64,000 nucleotides of DNA, from positions 8,246,001 through 8,310,000 of the forward strand of contig JARWIR010000008.1 of assembly GCA_029959085.1 (NCBI GenBank). Direction: 5' to 3'. Of this stretch, positions 43,665 through 55,034 are shown piece after piece (the first letter of the stretch is position 1; the number at the start of each line of letters is the position of its first letter). The notes below the pieces were generated by a model. The model did not search any database. It saw only the letters and a program-made list of their open reading frames with translations, and was not told where the DNA came from. This stretch comes from Nemophila menziesii. Lineage: Eukaryota; Streptophyta; Magnoliopsida; Boraginales; Hydrophyllaceae. A program made the position numbers and the translations under genes.

Positions 43665-44307
43665 TATAAAATACTTGTATGTATATCTATTATTAGTAGT
43701 ATTTTCTACTCTTGAAACACTATACACTACATAGATAGCTAATTTACATATATATGCTAATTTTTGAAACACTTTATAGTTAACTAATCCACATATATAG
43801 GGACCAATGGTACAATAAAATAGGACCAAGGGTCTAAAAACTTGGCCAATAATGTACAAATCTTGTGACTGTAAATGCTAAATGGTGGCCTATGAGTTAG
43901 CCACACCACCAAATTATGTGTACCAGCCGTTCCAAACTTATTTTTTGGCTTATTAAGGCTTGTTCGAACGAAACTGATTCAAGTGTCAATCTGAAATAAC
44001 ATACACCAGTCTCAAATTTTGACACTATGCAATACACTTACAATTAGATTAGGTGCATCATCTTGTAACACACTGGCTTCAAGTCTCACAACCATATTGA
44101 TTCAAGTCTCCAACAATTTCACATTTCTTTATTCTTGAAGTTCAAACAACTTTGTGACTTCATTATGTTGACAATCTTTTCTACAAATAATTTAATTTTC
44201 ACCTTCATATAAAATAAAGACTTTATCTTAACCTTAACCTTAACCCCTTAACCCCTAAACTATTAACCTAAATCGTATCCTTATCCTTAATATTAACCTT
44301 ATAAGAT
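43665..44307. other. Intergenic DNA
   Basis: No gene seen. CCTTAACC-type repeats at about 44228-44262 look telomere-like but are too irregular to be telomeric. Confidence 0.5.
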
Positions 44308-44720
44308 ATGTCAGAGTTAGAACAATTTATTCAAGAAGAAGGGGAAAGTGTTGGTGAAGCATGGTTATGTTTTAACGAGAATAAAGCAAGAGAGTCCAAG
44401 GCAAAAGTAGATAACTTAGGAGATGGAAATTTTGTGTTAATAGATCCAGAGGATACTCATACTATCATGGAAAGAGTTCTGGAAACCGAAAGAAGTTGGC
44501 CGTTAGAATCAGAAAAAGAGGAAGATACCTTAAAAGATCTAAGGATTAAATAATTAAACTAAAATTAAAGGAATTGCAAGAACAATCACGTTTAGGGAGC
44601 AATCACGTTTAGGGAGCAGTTCTATAGCACATGTAAATCTAGTACATGCATTACCTTCATGTCCTGGTTGTGGAATAAATAAATCATTCATGGGAGAATT
44701 GTATTAATAATAAAGCTCTG
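44308..44720 (+). pseudogene. Athila gag fragment
   Basis: [18 protein letters not shown] and ERVLETERSWPLES match the intact gag near 30238-30500, but a stretch between them is deleted. A degraded knuckle (CPGCGINKS) at about 44658 has lost its His. No LTR is attached. Confidence 0.8.
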
Positions 44721-44734
44721 ATTTCCTTTATATC

Positions 44735-45423
44735 TCTCTTTCCAAGCCGGAGCTAAACGAAGGAGCACCAGCGAAGCTCAACGGAGCTCGATGTCACCTG
44801 AGAATGGCTCGCCTGAGCTCAACGAGGCTCGAGGTCACCTGAAAATGGCTCGCCTGAGCTTTGCGGTGGAGAAGAAGCTTTCCGCCGCACCGCACAGCTG
44901 CCAAGTCTCTCTCCTTCGTCTGCTTCAACGCTCGTCGTCGGCCTTGAACGAGTTTGCTTCACAGCTCGTCTTCAACACTCGGATCCAGAAAAGTGAAGCT
45001 AGTTTGAGCTCCGAAACTCGAGGCCGACGAGGGTTGTGCATAATTGCCGGCGAAGCTGGAGGCAGCCATGGAAGCAAAACTCGAGGTCACCGCCACATCA
45101 AAGAAGATCTGAACAGTATCATCGTAAATGGAGGTTTTCTTATGTAGTAGAGCTAGAACTGAGCGAATCTCCGTTGAATCTCTGGGAAATGCATGAGAGC
45201 TAGAACGGAGCGAATCTCTGGAAAACGCAGTCCAATCTCCGGAGAAAGATCATACCGGGAATGAAAGTTAAACAGAATAGAAGCTCTCATCGGAATGATG
45301 GCGGATCTGGTGTTGTGGTGCTCTACGTCTGATTCGCTGGCCTGTTCGTGGCTACTATTTGCTTCGGCGGTTTAGTTCATGAATCACAGTGGTTTTGAAT
45401 GAACGAGAAAGAGAGAGTATTAA
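44735..45423. other. GC-rich segment with GCTCG-rich repeats
   Basis: GC-rich against AT-rich flanks. A 41-bp near-duplication (from 44787 and 44828) contains GGCTCGCCTGAGCT. A 118-codon plus frame at 44791-45147 has no recognisable domain. It ends in a GA microsatellite, like the segment at 7863-8557. Confidence 0.45.

Positions 45424-45480
<57 letters not shown>
45424..45480. repeat. (GA)n microsatellite
   Basis: About 28 GA units with one GG interruption near 45438. Confidence 0.95.
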
Positions 45481-45482
<2 letters not shown>

Positions 45483-45825
45483 ATAAACAAACAATAATGT
45501 TTTTAAATTTTTCTTAAAATATATTAGTTAATATATGAGGAAAAAAAGGGGTAATATTGTAATTGGGATTTTTTCCTATAATGTTAAAATCTATTTGAGG
45601 TTTTTAGTAAAAAAACAAAAAGATGGGGTTGAAGAACGGCAAGGGGGTGTGTGTTCAAAACCCCTTGAGTCAAAATCTCTATAAAAATATTGAAACAAAT
45701 AAGTAAGAAATAGCCAAAATTCTATTCAGCTGAAAATTTATTAAAAAGTTAAATTAAATTAAATTAATTTTTTGGCAAAACCAAGAAAAAAATATCTAAA
45801 AAAAATTTTGGACAAGAAATCTCTA

Positions 45826-46643
45826 CTTCCTCCATCCACTTTTATTTATTCTAATTTTTTTACCATAAGAAATAAATAAAACATTAAATAAATCCTTTTT
45901 TATAGTATTAATCTTATTCAATAAGTATAAGATTATTCATTGTACTTAGAGCTGTAAATGAACCAAGCCACTCGCAAATAGCTCGAGGTCGGCTCGTTTA
46001 TAAACATGTTCACGCTCAAACTCCAATTTAATCTTGTTAACTAAACAAGTCTGCTCGAGCTAATTTAATTTTGTTTACATCTGTGACTTTTCACTTGATA
46101 TATTATATACTTGTAAATATATTATTAAACCTTCAATATCAACTTAGACATTTTTTGTTTTTGTAGACTTTAATTTTTTTTCATCAATACTACGCTCCAT
46201 ACTTTCATACGAAGCACTCCATCCAATATCAATCGTTCATGAAAGTTCCTCTTCAACTATTATAAACATATTGTTCGTGAGAAATTTGAGTTCCGCCTAA
46301 AAAAATCTCGTTTGATAAGATAAACGGACAAATTTAACACCCCTGGATTGCCTCGTTAAATTTAAACTCGTCTTTTTTAACATTGAGTTTGGATCGGCTC
46401 GGTTGTTTGAATTGGAGCTCGACTCGACACGACTCGACTCAAGAATTTATTCAAACAAACTTGTACATCTAGTATTCGGCCCGGCTTGCCTCGTTTACAT
46501 CCCTAATTGCACCATTTTTTCAATTAATTAATAAGGGGTGATATTGAAAAAATTGGGGAAAAGGTGTCTTGATTTTATAAAAGGACAAATAATATTGGAC
46601 ACCCTCTTTTAGTAAGTTGGAAAAATAAATTGGACAAAGGGAG
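45826..46643. mobile_element. Stowaway MITE split by a nested element
   Basis: The left end CTTCCTCCATCC and right end GGACAAAGGGAG are flanked by TA (45824-45825, 46644-46645). Inner sequence (AAGGTGTCTTGATTTTATAA and AAATAAATTGGAC) aligns with the MITE at 43407-43664. A 559-bp element interrupts it at 45947-46505. Confidence 0.82.
45947..46505. mobile_element. hAT-like non-autonomous element nested in the MITE
   Basis: The left end TAGAGCTGTAAATGA and the complement of the right end (TAGGGATGTAAACGAGGC) form imperfect TIRs. Flanks ATTGTACT and ATTGCACC are an 8-bp duplication with two changes, the length typical of hAT. GCTCGAGC/GGCTCG-rich subterminal sequence is common in such plant elements. 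Confidence 0.75.
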
Positions 46644-46797
46644 TAACTTTTATTGTAAAGTTCCAGTGAGTATAAACGTAAATAATAAATCCAAATTCAT
46701 TATTCAAAAAAAAAAGGCTATATGACTCTTCACAAATTTGTTGCGGTAAGGAAGATTCCATGCAACATAATAGAAATGGATTCATCGATCGTGAAAG

Positions 46798-46990
46798 CTA
46801 GGGATGTAAACAAGTCGAGCCGAGCCGAGGTTGTACATGCTTGTTTGTTTAACTTCTCGAGCCGAGTCGAGTCGAGCTCAAATTTAAACTACCCTAGCTG
46901 AGCTTTGGATGATCCAAGTCAAAAATATTAAAACTTGTTATTTATTATACCAAGGTATATGGAAATCAAATAGCTTCCAAATATTTATTC
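46798..46990. mobile_element. End fragment of a similar hAT-like element
   Basis: TAGGGATGTAAACAAGTCGA followed by GCCGAGCCGAGG and GAGTCGAGCTC repeats. No matching right end found. Confidence 0.45.
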
Positions 46991-47079
46991 TCTAGCTAAT
47001 TCATATTAACAAATTAATAGCCTGCCGGGAATATATGAAAACCAGATCAATAGCTAGGATGGGATATTTAATGGTTTAA

Positions 47080-47765
47080 ATATCCAACTTTATTACATTT
47101 AAATGAAACCCCGAGCACTGCCCAAACGCCTTCAAGCTATCCATAAGTATCTTAACCGAACTCATGATCACTTTTAGAAAGTATCATTAAATCATTGACA
47201 AAAGCGAGGTGCGTGATTTTCACTTTACCATATTTGGGATGATACTTGAACCCCTTAATTAGTGTTTTTCTTTAAGAGTCAAGAGATATATTCAAAACAT
47301 AGAATAAAGAGCTAAGGTGAGATAGGATCACCTCGTCTCAAGCCTTTCTCTCTTTTGAAGAAACCATGAACTTCACCATTTATTCCCGCCTAATAATAAG
47401 TTGTGGAATCATAAACCATAACCCAATCAATGTACCTCTTTTAAAGTTGAGTCCTTTAAGCACCTAATAAAGAAAAACTCACAAAATAGAATCATAGGCC
47501 TTGCACAAATCAATTTTTACTGTGCATCTAGACGAGTTACTATTATTATAGCCCCTCAATAACTCTTGGATGAGGTGAATATTCTCGATCATCGAACTTC
47601 CGGAAATGAACGCATTTTGAGTTTCATCCACCAATTTATCTAAAACAGGCTTTGACCGATCAACAATTATCATGGTAATAGCTTTATGAATAACGATGCA
47701 ACAATAAATAGGTCTATAATCTTCGAATTTAATTGGATCTTCTTTCTTCAGAATAAGAAATAAAA
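47080..47765 (-). pseudogene. LINE reverse transcriptase fragment, decayed
   Basis: On the minus strand the order of RT blocks is clear: KKEDPIKFEDYRPI-like, AITMIIVDR, QNAFISGSSMIENI, LLRGYNNS, KIDLCKAYDS, RGLRRGDPIS, then LAFADDL-like (Ala-Asp-Asp damaged). Stops and frameshifts occur between blocks. Both ends are truncated. It abuts the plus-strand LINE at 47785. Confidence 0.82.
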
Positions 47766-47784
47766 ATCTATGAATAACGATGCA

Positions 47785-48826
47785 AAGTGGGTGTACATCT
47801 TGGACATTCTATGCTATATACGCAAGTCCAGACTACAAGACAAGGAACCTACTATGGGATGCCCTTTATCAGGCTTTCCATAATTTACAATCCCCTTGGC
47901 TCGTAGCTGGGGATTTCAACCAAGTAGGACTAGAAATCGATAAACAAGGTGGAGTTCCAGGAGTTTCTAGAAGAATGGAAAAATTCGAGGAATGGAGACA
48001 CAACTGTAGTTTGATTGACTTAGGATTCGAGGGACCACGCTATACATGGTGCGATTCGTGGAATTCTGGGCAAAGAATTATGGAGCGACTAGATAGAGCT
48101 TACGGTAACGTAGAATGGCAGAATCTATTCCCGAACACAAGAGTTACCCACTTAGCTAGACTTCACTCGGATCACATGCCAATCCTAATCCAAGTTTGTC
48201 CGGATCAAAGACCGAAATTAAATTCTAGACGGTTCAGATTCGAAACAGCGTGGTGCCTGCACAATGGATTCAAGGACTATGTGAATAATTGTTGGGAAGG
48301 AAATAATTCAGACATAAGCGAAGCGTTAATAACAATTCAGGATCGGATAAACAAGTGGAAGAAGGAAGTTTTTGGAGACTTAAATCAAAAGAAAAGGATT
48401 TTGGATGCTAGAATTAGAGGAATTCAAAAAGCTTTACAAAAAAATATAATTCATCACTTCGTCTGTTGGGTATTAGATTGTCAAAGGAGTATGAGGATAT
48501 ACTGGAACAAGAGGAAACGATGCAATTTCAAAAGTCAAGAGAGAAGTGGACTGAATCCGGTGACTAAATACCCGAAACTAGAAGTTTCTCATGTATTCAG
48601 GGAAGCTAATTTTTGCGCTGATAGATTAGCAAAGGAAGGGGCGTTTATGAGCACTTGTCTGATTGATTTTATTGATCCTCCGGGATATCTTTCGAGTTTA
48701 ATTATGAGAGATAGAAGTGAAAGTGCATCTATTAGAGTTGTACTAGATCAATAATAAGAACGTTTGTTCTTTTTGTAATTTTCTATTCTTAACGGCTTTT
48801 AAGCCTCCTATGTACCAAAAAAAAAA
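47785..48826 (+). mobile_element. Internally deleted LINE: endonuclease joined to RNase H tail
   Basis: An open frame of about 320 codons (to TAA 48752-48754) holds the second half of an APE endonuclease (WLVAGDFNQ, GPRYTWCDSW, LHSDHMPILI) plus its linker. At about 48440-48480 it changes to the C-terminal end of the RNase H region (VSHVFREANFCADRLAKEG). All of RT and zf-RVT is missing, yet the frame stays open. The 5' end is also truncated. A 3' UTR follows, ending GTACC and poly(A) at 48817-48826. The open frame is probably chance or a sign of recency; a function is not implied. Confidence 0.8.
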
Positions 48827-49763
48827 TGTTGTTGAGTTTTTCTTTTTTTAAATTGATATCACATAATATAAAAAGTTATAAACGGCAATAAAAGAAATAC
48901 AATGTTCAACTTATCCCGCTAGAGACAATGTCACAACATTCTAGTTTAACTTTGACGAGGGAGAAGTCGTTCAATAGTTAAACAAATAACCGTGTAACTT
49001 TAATTTTGCATCAAGCCGGTTACAATGATTTTCTTTTTTGAACAAGAGCGGAAGACAATTTATATCCCTATTTTCATTTGACAAATCTGAAGAATGAAAA
49101 GTGCAAGAATTATGATAATATCAAATAATTTCACATGAAATTAGATGTATATTTTCTTTATTGACGATCAAATTTTAGGAGATATGTGAGATAGAGTGGA
49201 AGGGAACACATAAGAAAGTAACACAGTTAATAGTCAAAAAGCACATGTCGGAAAGTAATCCGTTTGAGATGAGATTTTATTAGATCCATCATTTACAATT
49301 GTTTGGGTAAAACGGAAATTGAGATAACAATTCTATGTTAAAAGGAACAACAGTCTTACAAAACCACAGAAATAGGCCAAATGGCAATGTAACATCATGA
49401 TCATAAAGTTATCTATTCAACTAATTTTGATTCGGTTCAAATCTAATCAGGTTATCATACTACTTTTATTTAAATTTTCATAGTTTTTTTCTTTTTTCTA
49501 CTTTTTGTTTATGTTTAGATAGTTTTGGATTTTCTTTAGTCAGCAGCAGCAATAATCTCAGCTCTTAATCTTGGTGCACCAGTACACTTTCCAAAATGAG
49601 AATTCATACAAGCATTTCAACAACAATAATAATATTGCAAAAAAAAAAAACATTACGGATTATCCTTACATTGATTATGAGTAGACAATATCACAATTTA
49701 ACACTAGTTTATCTCAGCACAACAGTTATCTCAAAATACACCACAAATCCATAACCTCCATCT
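48827..49763. other. Intergenic DNA downstream of presenilin
   Basis: AT-rich; includes the presenilin 3' flank. No gene seen. Confidence 0.5.
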
Positions 49764-50940
49764 CTAAAACATCAATAAGTTAACAGAACATTGTACAACA
49801 AAAGCTTCAAGTAACAAACGAGTCAATAAATAAAAAACCACACCTAACAAAATAGACACAGGAAGTGCAGGCAAAGCTTTCCGATAAACCGCAAGTAATA
49901 TCAACGTAACACCAAGACCAGCTATAATCGCAAGATAACACGCATAAACCGTCATATAATCATACATAGCAGCCCTACCAACCAATACACTGTAAAATAT
50001 AAAATCCCCTAACCCCAATTTTATCGCACCAGAAGAAGCTAATCCAATTCCCTCTATTGCAAAATCATTCTCCTCTGTCTTATTATTATTATTATTATTA
50101 TTATTATTTTCATTATTCATTCTTACGTTTATTCTATGTTGAATTAACGGTGCAGAAAGGTCAGAATCATTTTCTAAAGCCCGCCCTTCTTCCGCCTTAG
50201 GAGCATTTCTCCACACTCTCCTCCTTTCTTCGATAGAATCATCATCTTCGTGAATAACGGGCCGGGCTTCGTAAACTAAAGCAGGAATATCTTCGTCACG
50301 TGATATCGCAAGCTCGACTAAAAGCCTTAACGGGCCGACCGGTAATAAAACCGCGGCAAGATCATACAAAACCATAGCTACTAAAAGCACCCAAGTTGTC
50401 CATTCGGGTATTAAAGTAAACCAATAAGCAACCAATATCCCAATCACGACTAAATATCCTTGTGTTATTAAAATTGCCATTTTCGACATAAAAACAGCTA
50501 AAACCCCTATGATTGTAAAATTAAACAGAAGCAACCCGAAAGTGATACAATCGATAGGTAAATTAAAGTCATACATTAATAGTATCGCGATTTGACCACC
50601 CATAAAGCCGAGTACAAGAAAAGAAGAGAAACCCATGTAGTACTTCAAGAACTTGGTACATCTAAAATAGAATAATAGTACTAAAAGGAAGGTGACAATA
50701 GTGACAACGATTATAAATACGAGTGAGTTGAAGAGGGCACCTTTGAATTTGTCCCAAATGGTGTCGGAGATGTTTTCATTTTCATTGTAGGCTATGGTGG
50801 CTATGGTGGAAATTGACATTGAATTTGAGTCATCGTTGTTTAAGATTGAGACTAAAATGACTACCAATAACATACATATTGACACTGGTGTTATGATTCC
50901 GATCAATTCTTCTTGTTCTTACTCTTTGGTTTTGATCCAT
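49764..50940 (-). CDS. Presenilin-like intramembrane aspartyl protease, N-terminus frameshifted
   Basis: A single-exon gene. The body (49764-50906) is a presenilin: repeated membrane segments, the first catalytic Asp in LYDLAAVLLPVGPLRLLVE (codon 50363-50361), a hydrophilic Asn-rich loop, the second in GLGDFIFYS (codon 50006-50004), and the PAL motif in KALPALPVS. In plants presenilin is the catalytic subunit of gamma-secretase in endomembranes. It is closest in layout to Arabidopsis At2g29900. The expected start ATG at 50940 begins MDQNQR, as in plant homologues, but that frame is one base out from the body (EELIGIITP). In the body frame the first ATG is at 50873, inside membrane segment 1. 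So the allele lacks an intact N-terminus, or the read has an error. Confidence 0.88.
50081..50107. repeat. ATT repeat encoding poly-Asn in presenilin
   Basis: Nine trinucleotides reading as Asn codons (AAT) on the minus strand, in the large cytosolic loop between the catalytic Asp residues. Confidence 0.95.
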
Positions 50941-51130
50941 TTTTTTTGGATCTAAATTTTACATCAATCTATTGAATTTTGACCAGCTTTAGTCTCTGAT
51001 TGACGGTTCACACTCCTCCAACCGAGATCTAACGGTGACTGAAATATTCAAAACCTTCAACACATAAAATGTTTTTTTTTCTTGGGACATTTTCCAAAGT
51101 AGTCCTTTAACTATATTCAAAATCTTCAAA

Positions 51131-51233
51131 CCAGTTGGGTTAGCTCAATTGATCAGAGACTTGGTTATTCTTCTAATCAGGTTCAAACCATGTCAACACT
51201 GAATTCAAAAAGTGGCTCGTAACTAAAAAAAAA
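51131..51233 (+). mobile_element. tRNA-derived SINE
   Basis: A pol III promoter layout: A box TAGCTCAATTGATCAGAG at about 51141-51158 and B box GGTTCAAACC at 51180-51189. A short body and an A run at 51224-51233 follow. The length of about 100 bp is typical of short plant SINEs. A clear target duplication was not found. Confidence 0.75.
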
Positions 51234-51361
51234 GGAAATTCAACCGGGTACGATTTCAATAAATTCGATCTCATAACCTTTTGGTGTCAATAAATACATT
51301 ACTGATTTGTAACCAACCAATTCACGCCACGTCATTGAGTGACATTTGGGTGGTATATATC

Positions 51362-52899
51362 TGGTGTCGCCTAGGGTGTGATAAAATTAATACAAATAAA
51401 GGTCAAGAAAACTACGCACTCTTACCCTAGACAGGCACAGTACTGCAAGTATTACAGGACGTATGCAAGTTTTAGTTGATAAGTTGAGTTCGTTCTCAGG
51501 GACTTAAGTGTGTTAATCACATGAGTAGGAATAACGAGTAAGAAGTAAATAATTAAAGGCAGAAAATAAAAGCAAAGAGATTTCGAAATTAAGAATTAAA
51601 CTAAGAAAATAAAAGACAATAAAGTAAATACGAAGAATATGAGATGAGATATAGCTTAGGTTTTGCTAGTATGCACTAATCCTTTTAATTCTTTCTATTA
51701 GATCTAGTTTATAAGGGAGAATATTAGCTCTTGTATACTTAGTCATGATTCTAAATTCCCAAGACCTTGAGAGCGACTAAGGGGGCTACGGCACATTTAA
51801 GAAGCTGTTTCAAATAGGGTTATCAAACGCTACTAAGGCCCTAAGCAAACAATTCATTCAATTGGTGATATAGTGATTAAATCATACCCTAATGACTATC
51901 TAGTTAGAATCAGTTTTGTCAGGACTAATATCGACACTAGACGTTATGTGGTGTTTCAATAATTAGACACCCAGCTAAGGTGATCATCTAACTACTATTA
52001 ATGTAATCCTATACTCGTGCACTAGCAAGGAAAACAGTCATTAAATCAAAACACATAAACAAATATAAGAGTAAGCAGCTAATATCAATTTAAAACATGT
52101 AATTCCCAAAGAAACTTAGATAGAAGAATTAGAATTCATAGTTTATACATGATGCAAAACCCAAGCTATGGGGAGTTTAGTTCATACCTGATGGAAATAA
52201 ACTAAAAGAAATTACAAAAGACATCATCTTGCTCTCTACAATAAACTGGAAGAATAAAACCTTAAGAACTAATTACTATGAGGCAAGGATTGAGCAAGGA
52301 TGATTTACAAGTGATATAAGGGTGTATTTATAGGTGTTTAGAAGACTTAATTCGTTTTCTTGAGGGAGAGGCTAAGTAATGGACTCCAAGCCCAACTCAA
52401 ATTCGTATAGAAATAAAGATAATTACTGCTGACTTGTCTTGAGCATATATTCTTCGTTATTGGTTGGTTTTTGCTCCACAATATACCAAAAGAATCCTCA
52501 GAGAATTATCTACATCCCTATGAAAGGAATTTACCAAAATCGGCTTGGTTTTGGAGTTATCACCACTTCTTTAGGCGTTGCTGCAGAAATTCAGATTTAG
52601 GCAGCTTTTCCTTTTCCATATTTTTAGCTTTTGTTTCCTTATCTCCAATTACCATGCTAATCTCTTTCTATATCTTGTAGTCTTTGACTTGGACTCTAAT
52701 TAATCTCCATAATTATTTTTAAAACTTCACACTAAATAAACAATTAAACCCAATATGCTCTAAAAATAATAATTCACTAAGTCAAGACTCAAAATAGGAA
52801 ATTGCACTAATTCTCAAGAAAATCGACTATTATGACTTCTAAATCACTAAAAATGATGTCTCATCATAATATAAATCTATCACAAATGAGGAGACATCA
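51362..52899 (-). mobile_element. Solo LTR of the Athila family
   Basis: Reverse-oriented LTR of 1538 bp. On the minus strand it starts TGATGTCTCCTCATTTGTGA and ends CTAGGCGACACCA. It is flanked by a perfect 5-bp duplication ATATC (51357-51361 and 52900-52904). Blocks such as AGAGCATATTGGGTTTAATT are shared with 28251-29728. No internal sequence remains, so it arose by recombination between two LTRs. Confidence 0.93.
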
Positions 52900-52946
52900 A
52901 TATCATTACTCATAAAGATTAGACCAATTATCGATCTTGAGTGTAC

Positions 52947-52991
52947 TTTTAATATAAAGACTTTTTTTTGGACATTTTTAATATAAAGACT
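52947..52991 (-). mobile_element. Minimal LINE tail insertion with target duplication
   Basis: ttttaatataaagact occurs at 52947-52962 and 52976-52991. The 13 bases between are seven T bases and GGACAT, which on the minus strand is ATGTCC followed by poly(A). The GTCC-poly(A) form agrees with the LINE end at 7112-7133. Confidence 0.65.
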
Positions 52992-53690
52992 AAAAAAATT
53001 ATATTGTTTATCTTGTTTCTAAAAAGTCATGAAGTGTAAGTTATTCTTCCTCTATGTTACTCTTTTCTTTTATTTTGTTTTAAACCATTCAAACTTTAAT
53101 AATATTTCATTTAATAAATTTAGTTTTATATTCTATTATGATATTATTATATTTTTAAATTTTGTAATTTATTATTATAAAATCTCAAGTTATATTTAAG
53201 AAAACCAAAAATTATTTAAATGTTGATAAAAAACTAAAGTTATATGATTTATTTTAATTTTTATATTTAAAATAATATTGACTTGTCTAATGAAATTGAA
53301 AATAATTTTCACTCGTTTATTGAGCCAAGCCATCCGCAATACACCTACAACCTACCATACCCGAAACACAATGGTTTATATAATGTTTAGACGGAGGCGG
53401 GTCTAATTTTTCAAGACACACACGAAAACGAGCAATTTGCGGTCAAAACCTTTTTGTATCGCAAACCGACCCGCCATACCACATCCAATTCTATCTTTTT
53501 TTTATAGTTAAGTACATAAATAATTTTGGACATTTTATATAAAATATTATTGAATATTGAATATATTGTTGATATATGTGAAGTAATATTGATATATTTT
53601 ATATAATAGAGAAAACTACCCAGAAGGTCTTGAAGACACACCCCTAAGACCCGACAACACCTCCTCAATCTCCTCTTCTTACTAAAGGCC
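52992..53690. other. AT-rich intergenic DNA
   Basis: Runs of A and T, no gene seen. Confidence 0.5.
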
Positions 53691-54680
53691 ACATGTAAAA
53701 ATTAACACTATAAGTCGAATTTACAATTACATTTTTATCCTCTTTTGTTTTTTTTATTTCCTATACATACTAAATATTACAGAATTTTTAAAAAAACCCT
53801 AATATCTCATTCTCTCTCCACTCCTTTTTTTTAACCTAACCCCATATTGTTTCTATTTTCTATACCGTTTTCAACTCCATTTCCATGAAAAGCTGCTTCT
53901 TCCTCCGATGCTTCTTCCTCTGGTGGCTTGAGCATTAGCCTCCGTTCGAGAAGCAGCGCCGAGCACCGCCGTCGAAGAAGCCATGAAAAATCTTCCAAAA
54001 TTACCACCAGCTTGCGCCTGAGAAGACAAAGAGCTTAACTTGCAAAGATGAAGATCTCGCGCCTGAGTAGATTCATACCATTGTTGCCGTTTCGTTCCAC
54101 CACCATCGCTAGATCTGTCAAAGCTCTCACCACCATCGAGATTTGTTCGAAGCTCGCACCACTATTGAGATCTCCAGCGTTTTCATCTGACGTTTCCCTC
54201 AACCTTAAGAAGAAGATGAACTATGGCATGACGTTCAAGCTCCTACAATGCGCAGTCATGGTGGATCTAGAATTGCGTTGAAGATCTGGAAAGTCTTCCA
54301 ACTCCGACGGTGAAAGCAACACGCTAGCTCCGGCGGTGAATGCAACCCACTGAGTTATTTCGTTCGAAGCAGGGGAGCTCAGAGTGTTGCCGGTTTTTTC
54401 TAACGAAGGAGATGACTTGCCGGTTTTATCTTCTTCTCTGGCAGAGTTGTGAAGCTTCACGGAGGACGAGGTATTGCTGAGCTGCTGTGCCTCTGCTCCG
54501 ATCTACGCAGAGTTGCTGAGCTCTGATCGGTTGGAGCTCGTCGGAGTGATTTGCTGGTCACGAAACATGGCAGCTGGTCACGAACTGAGCACGAGATTTG
54601 CTTGTCTTTCGACCTTTTTTTTTCTTTTTACATTTGCAACTTCTTTTTTCTTTTTAATTTTGTTCAGCGGTGGGTAGTCT
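53691..54680. other. Segment with GC-rich core
   Basis: A T-rich leader (ATTACATTTTTATCC and CTCTCTCCACTCC, 53730-53825) is followed by a GC-rich stretch with GAAGC, CTCGCACC and GCCGGTTTT motifs, and then a T-rich end. The leader resembles the reverse complement of 45480-45680, which flanks the other GC-rich segment. Short frames on both strands show no known domain. Confidence 0.4.
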
Positions 54681-54801
54681 TCTTAAAAATTCAATGTATG
54701 AAACTCTCTTGTAATAATAATTTTTTTTATTGATTGATTTTTTTATTTATATCCAATTGTTGAATAATTTGTTGTATATAAAAGTAAATTAAGAAAATAA
54801 T

Positions 54802-55034
54802 GATACTCAGTATTTACCCTAATACTTAATAAAATTTCCAATTACTCAGTATAATTTTTCGATACTCAGAAGAGTTATTGGGGATACTCAATAAAATTTT
54901 CATAATACTCAGTACTTTTTCCAGTCACTCAGTAATTTTTTCCGATACTTAGTAATTTTTTCTGATGCTCATTAACTTTTTCCGATACTCAACTCTTTTT
55001 CTGATACTCATTACTTTTTCCGGCGACTCAGTAA
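54802..55034. repeat. Degenerate 20-bp minisatellite
   Basis: About 11 variants of GATACTCAGTAATTTTTTCC in tandem. Confidence 0.88.

Noticed and set aside
44228..44262. Interstitial telomere repeat
   Set aside because: CCTTAACC/CCCTAAAC words are too few and too irregular compared with the plant unit CCCTAAA.
51131..51233. tRNA gene
   Set aside because: A and B boxes are present but there is no full cloverleaf or anticodon arm, and an A-rich tail follows; a SINE fits better.
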